Shown here: piece by piece, positions 1 to 8,488 of the stretch
Numbering within the stretch: position 1 is the first letter of the stretch
Layout: each line of letters begins with the position of its first letter
Assembly (NCBI RefSeq): GCF_016598775.1
Contig: NZ_CP066802.1
Coordinates: 434,001 to 498,000 of the forward strand
Direction: 5' to 3'
From: Actinomyces weissii
GTDB lineage: Bacteria > Actinomycetota > Actinomycetes > Actinomycetales > Actinomycetaceae
Length of the DNA: 64,000 bases
Made by a program: the position numbers and the translations under genes
The notes under the pieces: generated by a model
Databases searched by the model: none
What the model was told of the DNA's origin: nothing
What the model saw: only the letters and a program-made list of their open reading frames with translations

Positions 1-230
1 GAGTTTGCTGTGTGTTTGCTGGTTGGGGTGTTTGGAGGGGGACTTTTTGGCTTGGTCTCGTTGGAAGTCGGTGGCTGGGGGTGGTTTTGGGGTGTCGGTG
101 GCGCTTGGCTTGATTGTGCCGAAAAGTGGGTATAGTGGGGGTGTGCTGGCCGGTCCTGTGGGGTGCTTGCGGGGCCAGTGGCGCTCTGGGTCCTGGAAGT
201 GGCGTGATTGCAAGGCTTCTGGGGGCCAGG
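1..230 (+). promoter_or_regulatory. CRISPR leader with candidate promoter
   Basis: This GT-rich, A/C-poor stretch lies directly before the first intact repeat. The degenerate repeats are at the opposite end of the array, so this side is the leader. A -10-like TATAGT is at 131-136, with TTGATT at 110-115 at a short 15-nt spacing. Transcription from here would run rightward through the array. The promoter call is tentative because the spacing is not optimal and the true leader may begin before the window. No coding gene is supported here. Confidence 0.5.
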
Positions 231-3200
231 GTCAGGAAGCACCACGCACCTGTAGGTGCATTAAGACAATGGGAGAGACTTTCTCCACTGTGCGAACTGT
301 CACGTCAGGAAGCACCACGCACCTGTAGGTGCATTAAGACCTGGCTGGCCGTAAGGCCACCCTGGATAATACGCGTCAGGAAGCACCACGCACCTGTAGG
401 TGCATTAAGACTGACCGTCCATCGGCCGTTGTCGCTGACGACGACAGTCAGGAAGCACCACGCACCTGTAGGTGCATTAAGACCTGGCTGGCCGTAAGGC
501 CACCCTGGATAATACGCGTCAGGAAGCACCACGCACCTGTAGGTGCATTAAGACAAGGCCAATTTGGCCTCCAACTTCTGTGCCTTCTCGTCAGGAAGCA
601 CCACGCACCTGTAGGTGCATTAAGACAAGCAGGCGGCGAACCGCTCGTCCCCCTTGATGAGTCAGGAAGCACCACGCACCTGTAGGTGCATTAAGACTTT
701 TCTAATTATCTCTCATGTTTCACTCGCTGTCCTGTCAGGAAGCACCACGCACCTGTAGGTGTATTAAGACTAGAAGGGTTAGTGATCATCGATTCTTATG
801 TATCGAGTCAGGAAGCACCACGCACCTGTAGGTGCATTAAGACAATAGGCGATCCCCTAGGAACTCTCCTCGCAGTCCCGTCAGGAAGCACCACGCACCT
901 GTAGGTGCATTAAGACTTTGCTCTCCGAACTCTTCGGCAATCTTCTGTCGCGTCAGGAAGCACCACGCACCTGTAGGTGCATTAAGACCGTGTCGCCGGG
1001 TTCGGGTGATTCGACCACATTGTCCGTCAGGAAGCACCACGCACCTGTAGGTGCATTAAGACGGGCCAGAAGAGCCCCTAAGGGGGAAAGGAACACCATG
1101 TCAGGAAGCACCACGCACCTGTAGGTGCATTAAGACCAAGCTCCGATCCGAAGTTCGGGACCAGAAGGGCCGTCAGGAAGCACCACGCACCTGTAGGTGC
1201 ATTAAGACTCTTCTGTCTGGAAAACCCTAGCTCGGCTAGGTTCTCGTCAGGAAGCACCACGCACCTGTAGGTGCATTAAGACCCAGGACGGCGTTGAGGT
1301 CCTTTATAAGACCGCTGTCAGGAAGCACCACGCACCTGTAGGTGCATTAAGACCCAGGACGGCGTTGAGGTCCTTTATAAGACCGCTGTCAGGAAGCACC
1401 ACGCACCTGTAGGTGCATTAAGACTCCACCCGCCGGGACCGGGCGATGGGGCACGCCCGTCAGGAAGCACCACGCACCTGTAGGTGCATTAAGACCGCTC
1501 CTACGCCCCTTTCTTGCCACCCCTATTCTTGTCAGGAAGCACCACGCACCTGTAGGTGCATTAAGACGAGTACCAGTTCTATTGTCATATCTTCCGCCTC
1601 TCGTCAGGAAGCACCACGCACCTTTAGGTGCATTAAGACCTCAACTCCCGGACAGCAATGTAGATAAGCCATAAGTCAGGAAGCACCACGCACCTGTAGG
1701 TGCATTAAGACACCACAGGTAGGACGATAACGGCTGTTGCCAGAGCGGGTCAGGAAGCACCACGCACCTGTAGGTGCATTAAGACCGCTCCTACGCCCCT
1801 TTCTTGCCACCCCTATTCTTGTCAGGAAGCACCACGCACCTGTAGGTGCATTAAGACACTTCTGGAAGTTCTCACAGGCCTCCCGGAAGGAGGCGTCAGG
1901 AAGCACCACGCACCTGTAGGTGCATTAAGACTCCTTCCTAAGCGCCTTCTCGATGGTGTTTCGGAGTGTCAGGAAGCACCACGCACCTGTAGGTGCATTA
2001 AGACGATGGCAAACTCCCTGGCTCCGGCCTCATAGGCGTCAGGAAGCACCACGCACCTGTAGGTGCATTAAGACGACCGGTCAAGCGCCGCACTGATCAC
2101 GGAGCTGTGTCAGGAAGCACCACGCACCTGTAGGTGCATTAAGACCGGTGGATCGACCACTTCCCATTCTTCAGGTTGATCGTCAGGAAGCACCACGCAC
2201 CTGTAGGTGCATTAAGACAACGAGGCGATCACGCCTGCGCTGCCGGTGCTGTGTCAGGAAGCACCACGCACCTGTAGGTGCATTAAGACACCAAGGAGAA
2301 GCGCCTGGCGGTCCTTGAGGCGCGTCAGGAAGCACCACGCACCTGTAGGTGCGTTAAGACCTTCTGGTGATCTTCTTCACTTAGCGCATATAACGTCAGG
2401 AAGCACCACGCACCTGTAGGTGCATTAAGACCTGACGCCTCGCACTCGACCTCGGTCGGACACGCACGTCAGGAAGCACCACGCACCTGTAGGTGCATTA
2501 AGACTTGGAAGAGGCCCTCGAGAAACATAGCTTCCCCTGGTCAGGAAGCACCACGCACCTGTAGGTGCATTAAGACGCGTCATGCTTGGGGTCTGTACCT
2601 TCGACGACAAGTCAGGAAGCACCACGCACCTGTAGGTGCATTAAGACATGACTTTTCACGGGCATCACGTTCCTCGAGCAACCGTCAGGAAGCACCACGC
2701 ACCTGTAGGTGCATTAAGACTCATGATCTCCACCCCGTTCGCGGTGGCGGCCTCGTCAGGAAGCACCACGCACCTGTAGGTGCATTAAGACATACACCTG
2801 ACCGCTTACCACAATCTCGATGACCCAAGTCAGGAAGCACCACGCACCTGTAGGTGCATTAAGACAGCAGCTGGGCGACCCAAAGGTCTCTTTCGTCAGC
2901 CGGTCAGGAAGCACCACGCACCTGTAGGTGCATTAAGACCATCTTGAATACCCTGGCCACCTCGGCCAGGGTCAGGTCAGGAAGCACCACGCACCTGTAG
3001 GTGCATTAAGACGTGTCAGTAGACATTGCGAAGTCCTTTCTGTGGTTGGGTCAGGAAGCACCACGCACCTGTAGGTGCATTAAGACGGCAGCCAGGCTGG
3101 CACACCGCGACTGGTCAGCTCGGTCAGGAAGCACCACACACCTGTAGGTGCATTAAGACATGCGGCACATGATGTGCCCGCAGATGTCTTCGACAGTCAG

Positions 3201-3521
3201 GAAGCACCACGCACCTGTAGGTGCATTAAGACTGGCTTTCGGGTCAGAAGAGTGCGGCTGCTAGCGTGTCAGGAAGCACCATGCACCTGTAGGTGCATTA
3301 AGACAAAACGTTGAGCATTGTGGTTCCTTTCGTAGTGGGGGCAGGAAGCGCCACGCACCTGTAGGTGCATTAAGACAAGCGGCTTGTTATCACAAACCCA
3401 ATTTGCTACGAGTCAGGAAGTATCACGCACCTGTAGGTGCATTAAGACCTCCGGAGAGCCGTATGTAGTCGCTACTCTTGGGGTGTCAGGAAGCACCACG
3501 CACCTGTAGGTGCATTATGAT
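231..3521 (+). CRISPR. CRISPR array, 46 repeats of 37 bp and 45 spacers of about 34-37 bp
   Basis: The repeat starts GTCAGGAAGCACCACGCACC and ends TGCATTAAGAC. Its core GCACCTGTAGGTGC is palindromic and would form a crRNA hairpin, and the 3' eight bases ATTAAGAC fit the 5' handle of type III crRNAs. I counted repeat starts from 231 to 3485 at about 71-74 bp intervals. Repeats starting at 3123, 3268, 3340, 3412 and 3485 carry substitutions, marking the trailer end and plus-strand transcription. Isolated variants also occur in the repeats at 734, 1603 and 2324. Three spacers occur twice: 341-374 with 484-517, 1283-1316 with 1354-1387, and 1496-1530 with 1786-1820. The array faces the minus-strand cas operon, which ends 129 bp beyond it. 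Confidence 0.98.
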
Positions 3522-3556
3522 CACAGGCGGGGAGGCTGGTCGTACCAGCAGTGGTC

Positions 3557-3581
3557 GTCAGGAATCGCCTCGCGGCTGTTG
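3557..3581 (+). repeat. Decayed 47th CRISPR repeat
   Basis: GTCAGGAA followed by TCGCCTCGCGGCTGT lies exactly 72 bp after the start of the last recognisable repeat, which is one repeat-spacer period. It matches the first 25 repeat positions at about 19 places, then diverges completely. It looks like an old array unit that has lost its 3' half. Confidence 0.6.
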
Positions 3582-3586
3582 AGCAG

Positions 3587-3623
3587 CAAAAACGGGGGTG
3601 CGCCAATGGGTTGGCGCACCCCC
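3587..3623 (-). terminator. Intrinsic terminator of the cas operon
   Basis: A perfect 13-bp inverted repeat (3594-3606 and 3611-3623) encloses a 4-nt loop. Read on the minus strand it is followed by GTTTTTG, so it has the stem plus U-tract of an intrinsic terminator, placed 27 bp after the last cas stop codon. It separates the converging array and effector transcripts. On the plus strand no T-tract follows. Confidence 0.85.
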
Positions 3624-3649
3624 GGAGGTGGGTAAGCGGGTGGGGCAGG

Positions 3650-6163
3650 CTAATCTGCGGACGTCGCCAAAGGAGGCAGGTCGTACTTACGAGAAAGCTG
3701 TTTCCCGTTCAGCTTGTGGTTCACCCTGTTTTCCTCCCGCTCCTTGAACCAGTTGATGATCGGAGACAGGTCGCCGTTCGCGGCCTCGCCGGCCCCAGGG
3801 TAGGACACGGTGCCAGAGCGCCACCCAAAAGCGGCCCGCTGGAAGGCACGCACCGGCAGAGACTTCTCAAAGTCAGAGGGCAGGTCAGAGAGCGTGCTCT
3901 CCAGCTCAGCGTCAAGGCTCTCACCATCCAGCCCCAGGCAAGAAGACAGGCTCTGGTAACCCTGGCCAATAGTCTTACTGCTACGGCGCACCACCCTGGT
4001 GGCCCGCACCTCGACGGCCCCCAGGCCCAGCGGCTTGCCCAGGCCAATGTGGTGGTAGCCGATCCCCTGGCCGCCATCGGTGTGGCGCTCCGACTGGGGA
4101 ACCAGTCGCTCCGGGCTCAGCAGCCAGAGCAGCACCGCTAGCTCGGCAGGCTCCAGGCCATCAAAGTGAATACGAGTCCGGAACCTTGCCCCAGGTGCCA
4201 GATAGGAGCCGATTACGGTATCCGCGGAACCGGAGTCCCCGTTAAGGTTACTCACTCCCGGGACGGCGGCAATCTGCTTATCCCGTAGCAGCCGGTGCGT
4301 CGGGTAGACCTTGCGGATCAAGGTCTGCCCCCTCTGGAAGGTATGCGCGCGCGTAGTCTTCTCGTCTAAGGCGCCGCCATCCGTGCGGCGCAGGTAAGGG
4401 AAACCGGTAGAGGGCTTCGGGCTCGCCAGCGTGGGCAGCAGCCAGCCGTTGCTTCCAGAGGCAGGAAGCTGTAAGAAACTCTCACTGCCACCCGAAGGCT
4501 CAGGCTCCACTGCCTCAATGCGCACACGTCCTCTAAGTGCGGCGCCCTGGTCCTGGCCGTCCATCTTGCCGTCGGCCACAAACCCCCAAAGCCTGTCACC
4601 AGGAGAAGCCTCCTCCATGCGCAAGGCAGGGCGGGTACGTGCCTCCTCGGCCAGAACGGCGGGAGCGACGGCGGTACCGTCCGCTCGCCTGCCTACCTGG
4701 GAGGGGCTGAGTTCTGTGATGCGGCCCTGCCTCACCGTCGCGAACAAAGGTATGCCACGGTTGTGCTTGGCTAGCTTGCTGGCAAGGTCCTCCAAGAATG
4801 AGAGTATCTGCTCGCGGCCGGCGTTGCGGCCGGGAGCGCCGTACTTTCCCTTGTCTAGGACATCCACCAGCCAGGTGCTGGGGTCGGACGACTTCCGGGT
4901 GTTGGAGTCGCTGCTCGCTCCACAAGCGCGCCGACGCAGCTCCTGCTGCTCCAGGGTGCGGATATTCGCCAGGTAGGAGTGCAGGACCTCCACCAGGTTG
5001 TTCAGGACGCCATCGTCAACAGGCAGGAAAGTTGATTGCTTGTTTTTGTCGAAGAACACGAACTCCGAGTGCTTGGTGTCAATCAGCGACTGTCCGGCCT
5101 GCGGAGTCGTGCGTACCACGATGCCGCGCAGGCCGAACTGTTTCTCCGCGTTGTCCTTTTTCGAACGGCAGAAGAACGCATTTCCCACCTTGTTGACTAT
5201 CGCGCGCTTCTGTTTGCTATAGAAATGCTCCAGCTCAACCGAGAAGTCAATCTCCTTGAAGTGTGGGGTGACGGCGCGTAGTTCTGTCAGCCTTTCCTCT
5301 GCGCGCGCCCTATCCCCTCTCTGCTTGCTTCGGTCCGCTGAGCCGGTGAAGACATACATACCGTCGGCCTCCAGGAAGTTGGCCGCCACATACAGGCTGT
5401 CAGGAAGGACCGCAGCGCACACGTACCTAGGGTTGTTCCACTCGTGTGGGTTCCTGGGCTTAGGATTCATTCCCAGCATCACCCGGGCGCGCAGACCGCT
5501 CCCGTCCTCCCTGGGTACCAGCAGCACCGGGTACAGGAAGGTGGACTCCTGGGTGGTGCGCCGGTGGGTCAGCACATGGTCGTGCTCCCGGAACACCCGC
5601 ATACGGGAGGCGGTCACCGCCTCATAGGCGCTGGAGAGCATCCCCTTGAGCGAGGTCGCCGGAATAGTGGCATCCTCCCAGCTGCGTGCCCCCAGCGGGT
5701 CGCCGCTGCGCGAGGCCACCACCACCTGGCGAAGCCCTGCCGATCCAGCTGCCTGCTGTCCCGGAACGGTAGGCGTCGCCACCTTGATGGATACGTCGAT
5801 ATGCCCTGAGACTCGGCCCGGCGCCAGGTGGTCCAGCGTGGAAGGCCCCCGGTCCCGGTAGAACGAGCTACTGCCTTTCTTTTTGTCTAGGCGCACCGCC
5901 GGGACGCCGTTGTAGGCGTGGTGCCACTCGCCACCTCCGTGCGAACCTGGCTTGGGGGTCGCACCCGCGCCGTCTTTGGGGGCATGAGGCTTCGGCACCG
6001 CCTTACTCGCTGCCGGGGTCGGTTTCTCCGCCGCTGCCGTCTTCGCTGCGGACGCTGGTGGCGGTACCTGTACCTGTGGTGCTACCGGTTGAGGCCTAGG
6101 TGACTCCCCGTTACTGGGCCGAACACTCTTGGAGCTCCGCGGCCGCTTGTTCTTCGCCATCAT
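3650..6163 (-). CDS. RAMP protein of the TIGR03986 / Cas7-insertion type (type III-D effector subunit)
   Basis: This 837-residue protein is the last gene of the effector operon. The first 100 or so residues are low-complexity (Ala, Pro, Lys). A RAMP signature IPATSLKGMLSSAYE lies near residues 167-181, matching the P-x-(S/T)SLKG(M)LR pattern of Cas7-like proteins, and the C-terminal half contains the TIGR03986-like stretch DRLWGFVADGK. In the Synechocystis III-Dv complex the equivalent Cas7 carries a large insertion and caps the backbone; the same role is inferred here. The ATG at 6163 overlaps the upstream stop codon (ATGA), so the two genes are translationally coupled. A second ATG follows immediately. 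The family assignment rests on motif, size and operon position. Confidence 0.8.
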   Translation of the reverse strand: MMAKNKRPRSSKSVRPSNGESPRPQPVAPQVQVPPPASAAKTAAAEKPTPAASKAVPKPHAPKDGAGATPKPGSHGGGEWHHAYNGVPAVRLDKKKGSSSFYRDRGPSTLDHLAPGRVSGHIDVSIKVATPTVPGQQAAGSAGLRQVVVASRSGDPLGARSWEDATIPATSLKGMLSSAYEAVTASRMRVFREHDHVLTHRRTTQESTFLYPVLLVPREDGSGLRARVMLGMNPKPRNPHEWNNPRYVCAAVLPDSLYVAANFLEADGMYVFTGSADRSKQRGDRARAEERLTELRAVTPHFKEIDFSVELEHFYSKQKRAIVNKVGNAFFCRSKKDNAEKQFGLRGIVVRTTPQAGQSLIDTKHSEFVFFDKNKQSTFLPVDDGVLNNLVEVLHSYLANIRTLEQQELRRRACGASSDSNTRKSSDPSTWLVDVLDKGKYGAPGRNAGREQILSFLEDLASKLAKHNRGIPLFATVRQGRITELSPSQVGRRADGTAVAPAVLAEEARTRPALRMEEASPGDRLWGFVADGKMDGQDQGAALRGRVRIEAVEPEPSGGSESFLQLPASGSNGWLLPTLASPKPSTGFPYLRRTDGGALDEKTTRAHTFQRGQTLIRKVYPTHRLLRDKQIAAVPGVSNLNGDSGSADTVIGSYLAPGARFRTRIHFDGLEPAELAVLLWLLSPERLVPQSERHTDGGQGIGYHHIGLGKPLGLGAVEVRATRVVRRSSKTIGQGYQSLSSCLGLDGESLDAELESTLSDLPSDFEKSLPVRAFQRAAFGWRSGTVSYPGAGEAANGDLSPIINWFKEREENRVNHKLNGKQLSRKYDLPPLATSAD

Positions 6164-6702
6164 GCGCCCCACTTTCCGGTCATGAGCTCGTCCACGAAAA
6201 CGGTGTTCCCGTACTCGTGCTCCTGGAACACCTCGATACTGTCCATCTTTTGAGGCGACTTGCTGGGCAGCGTCGCCCCGTGCTGCAGGTAGGCGTTCGG
6301 GCGGGACCAGCAGGTCGTCGTCCCCGCCCCGCCGTCGCCACCCGCAGCCTCCCGTAACGTCACCTGCACGGCGCCCGTGCCGTTCAGCCACCGCCACTCA
6401 CAGGCCAGCAGACCACCGTCAGCGGCCTCTAGGCCCGCCGTGACCCGCCACAGCCGCAGCTCGTAGACCGTACCCAGCGGCACCTCCCGCAGCGCGCCGT
6501 CGGCCAGGTACCGCAAGGCAGGGGCGGCCCCCAGGACCACCTCAGTCACCGCGAAGGCCTGCGACGTCGTATAAGCCACCCCCTGGAGCGCGCCCCCAGG
6601 ACCCGCGACCCGCCCCAGCAGGCCCACCAGGTCATCCTGCTCAAAGGACACGACCTCCAGGCAGGCCCCCTCTAAGGGCCGCCTGCTCCACGACTTAGCC
6701 AT
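6160..6702 (-). CDS. csx19: Csx19-like small subunit of the type III-D effector
   Basis: This 180-residue protein lies between the double-Cas7 and Cas7-insertion genes, the place Csx19 (TIGR03984) takes in type III-D and III-Dv operons. The central stretch with TVYELRLWR and ACEWRWLNG resembles the Leu-x-E-x-R-x-F/W core I associate with that family, but no catalytic motif is visible. The start ATG at 6702 overlaps the end of the upstream gene by 8 bp and its own stop overlaps the next start, so the gene is embedded in one coupled transcript. Context supports the name more strongly than sequence does. Confidence 0.62.
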   Translation of the reverse strand: MAKSWSRRPLEGACLEVVSFEQDDLVGLLGRVAGPGGALQGVAYTTSQAFAVTEVVLGAAPALRYLADGALREVPLGTVYELRLWRVTAGLEAADGGLLACEWRWLNGTGAVQVTLREAAGGDGGAGTTTCWSRPNAYLQHGATLPSKSPQKMDSIEVFQEHEYGNTVFVDELMTGKWGA

Positions 6703-8488
6703 GCTGCTCCTCCTGCGCCGTCTCCACCAGGTAGGCCGACCAGCCGGTCGCCTCCCTAGCGCCGTCATTAGCGGTGATCGTCTTGTTGACCTCCCGCAGC
6801 CTGGCCAGCAGCTCCCGCGCCACCGCCTGGCCCGGCCGCTGCGCCTCGGCGGCGGCCCCTAGGTGCCATTCAGCCGACCCCAGCCCCAGCCACTCCAGAC
6901 CCTGCACATGCAGCGCCCGGACCTCCACCTGCCCCAGGCCCCGGGTGCCCTTGCCGCCCAGGGGAAGAGTTCCGGTGGCCAGCTCCGCCAGCACCAGCCC
7001 CAGCAGGCAGAAAGCCGCCTTCGCCCGGTCAGCGCCCCTGGCCTCGCTGCCCAGCGCCTGCGCACCAGCACGCTGCAACCAGCTGGCGTCCAGCTCCAGG
7101 ACGATCTTGTTCCAGGACTTGTCATAGAGCTCCTCGCAGAACAAGGCGCCCTCGGCCACGCCCCCGGTCCAGCGGTCGCAGGCATTGTGGGTGACCCGGC
7201 GCGGCCGGTCGCGCAGCTGCGCAGTCAGGGTGTCCAGCACGCGCAGGGCCCCGCGCCGCTCCGTGGTGCCGAACAGGTCCCGCACCAGCGCCGGGTCATC
7301 CGCCAGCTGCTCATGGACGCCCAGGCCCTCGCCCTCCCAGGAGCGCAGGTGCGGCCCAGGCGAGTTCGCCAGCACGGTGCGCCCAATTCGTGAGGCCCGG
7401 CCACGCAGCGCCCCCCGCACCGAGCTGCCCGGCAGCACCAGGGGGCCGTCGTCGCCGCCCGAGTCCCGCAGAGGCATAGCTGGCACTGCATCGCAGCCCT
7501 CCTGGGGGCCGCTCCTGCGCTCCTGCGCCCGATCTACTTTCTCCTGCTTGCTCAGGCCCGGATCGGCCACCAGGATTCCCGTGGGGCTGTCCCACTCGAT
7601 CTCGATCCTGGTCCGCGCCGGGGCCGCACAGTCCACGAGGGAGGGCAGCTCAGCGGCCTGCGGCTTCTCAGCCAGGAAGGCCCGCAGGCCCGCCCGGGAG
7701 GTGGGCTCAAAGGCACGCAGCTCGTAGGGGTGATCCGCATCCAGCACCACCCGGCCCCAGCCCGCGCCCTGCCGCCCGCCAAAGCAGATCCGCTCCGCCT
7801 GGAACAGCCCGACGATCAGCGCCAGCACCTGCTCCACCTGCGCGGTGGTGGCCATCGGCGGCACCTGCTCCGCCCCAGCCCGCACCGGGGCGTCCCCCTC
7901 CGCTGACGACGCCGGAGCCGTTTCCGTAGCAGCCTCCGCGGTCACCACCAGGGTCAGGCTGTGGCCGCGGGGCAGGAACTCGTGCGCGAACAAGGCGCCG
8001 TCCCCCACGGTCCCCCAACGCCGGTCGATGGCGTTGCCCATCCGCTGCGGCAGCCCCGGCGCCTCCCCGGCCCCCGCCGTCTGCTGGGCGCCAGCCTGCG
8101 CTGCCTGCCCCTGCTGCGATTCCTTTACCGCCGTCTGCGGCAGCTTGACAGTGCGGAAGGTCAGGGCGCTGGCCCGCAGCGGCGCACTGTTCTGCGGCGC
8201 GCCCCGTTGGTCGCCCCACAGGCTGCGCTCCGCCTCCCGCAGCTGGCGCCCCAGCGCGTCGCCCTCCGGAAGCTCAGCCAGGTACTGCGCGCAGGCCGCC
8301 CGCACCGCCCCCTTCACGGAGCGGCCGGTCAGCACCGGCTCGCCGTGGGCGTCACGCGCGAACCGCCTGGCCACCACCTCCCGCTCAACGCCCTCACGGC
8401 TAGGGTCCGCCACCTCGTCCACCCCGCCGGAGTGCAGCGGTGAGTCGGTCCTCAGGTGGATGGTGAGCTTGTAACGCTTGCGGCTCAT
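6695..8488 (-). CDS. Double-Cas7 (Cas7-2x-like) RAMP protein
   Basis: This 597-residue protein contains two successive Cas7/RAMP modules. The first has SPLHSGG and then PVLTGRSVKGAVR (residues about 51-63). The second has PLVLPGSSVRGALR (about 349-362), the classic Gly-rich RAMP loop. In the first module the place of the Csm3 catalytic Asp (six residues before the RD that precedes the loop) appears to be Ala. The second module has an Asp in CDAVPAMPLRD that could serve. If so, only one of the two modules would cut target RNA; that needs a structural alignment. The start overlaps the previous stop by 4 bp (ATGA). It corresponds to Cas7-2x of the III-Dv complex. Confidence 0.8.
   Translation of the reverse strand: MSRKRYKLTIHLRTDSPLHSGGVDEVADPSREGVEREVVARRFARDAHGEPVLTGRSVKGAVRAACAQYLAELPEGDALGRQLREAERSLWGDQRGAPQNSAPLRASALTFRTVKLPQTAVKESQQGQAAQAGAQQTAGAGEAPGLPQRMGNAIDRRWGTVGDGALFAHEFLPRGHSLTLVVTAEAATETAPASSAEGDAPVRAGAEQVPPMATTAQVEQVLALIVGLFQAERICFGGRQGAGWGRVVLDADHPYELRAFEPTSRAGLRAFLAEKPQAAELPSLVDCAAPARTRIEIEWDSPTGILVADPGLSKQEKVDRAQERRSGPQEGCDAVPAMPLRDSGGDDGPLVLPGSSVRGALRGRASRIGRTVLANSPGPHLRSWEGEGLGVHEQLADDPALVRDLFGTTERRGALRVLDTLTAQLRDRPRRVTHNACDRWTGGVAEGALFCEELYDKSWNKIVLELDASWLQRAGAQALGSEARGADRAKAAFCLLGLVLAELATGTLPLGGKGTRGLGQVEVRALHVQGLEWLGLGSAEWHLGAAAEAQRPGQAVARELLARLREVNKTITANDGAREATGWSAYLVETAQEEQHG

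Noticed and set aside
5-2625. Short open frames on both strands across the CRISPR array, with recurrent RQEAPRTCRCIKT or LNAPTGAWCFLT peptides
   Set aside because: They are translations of the repeat and spacers; no ribosome sites and no gene-like composition.
231-3521. Self-targeting by spacers within this window
   Set aside because: No match to the window's genes was seen by eye; a whole-genome search would be needed to say more.
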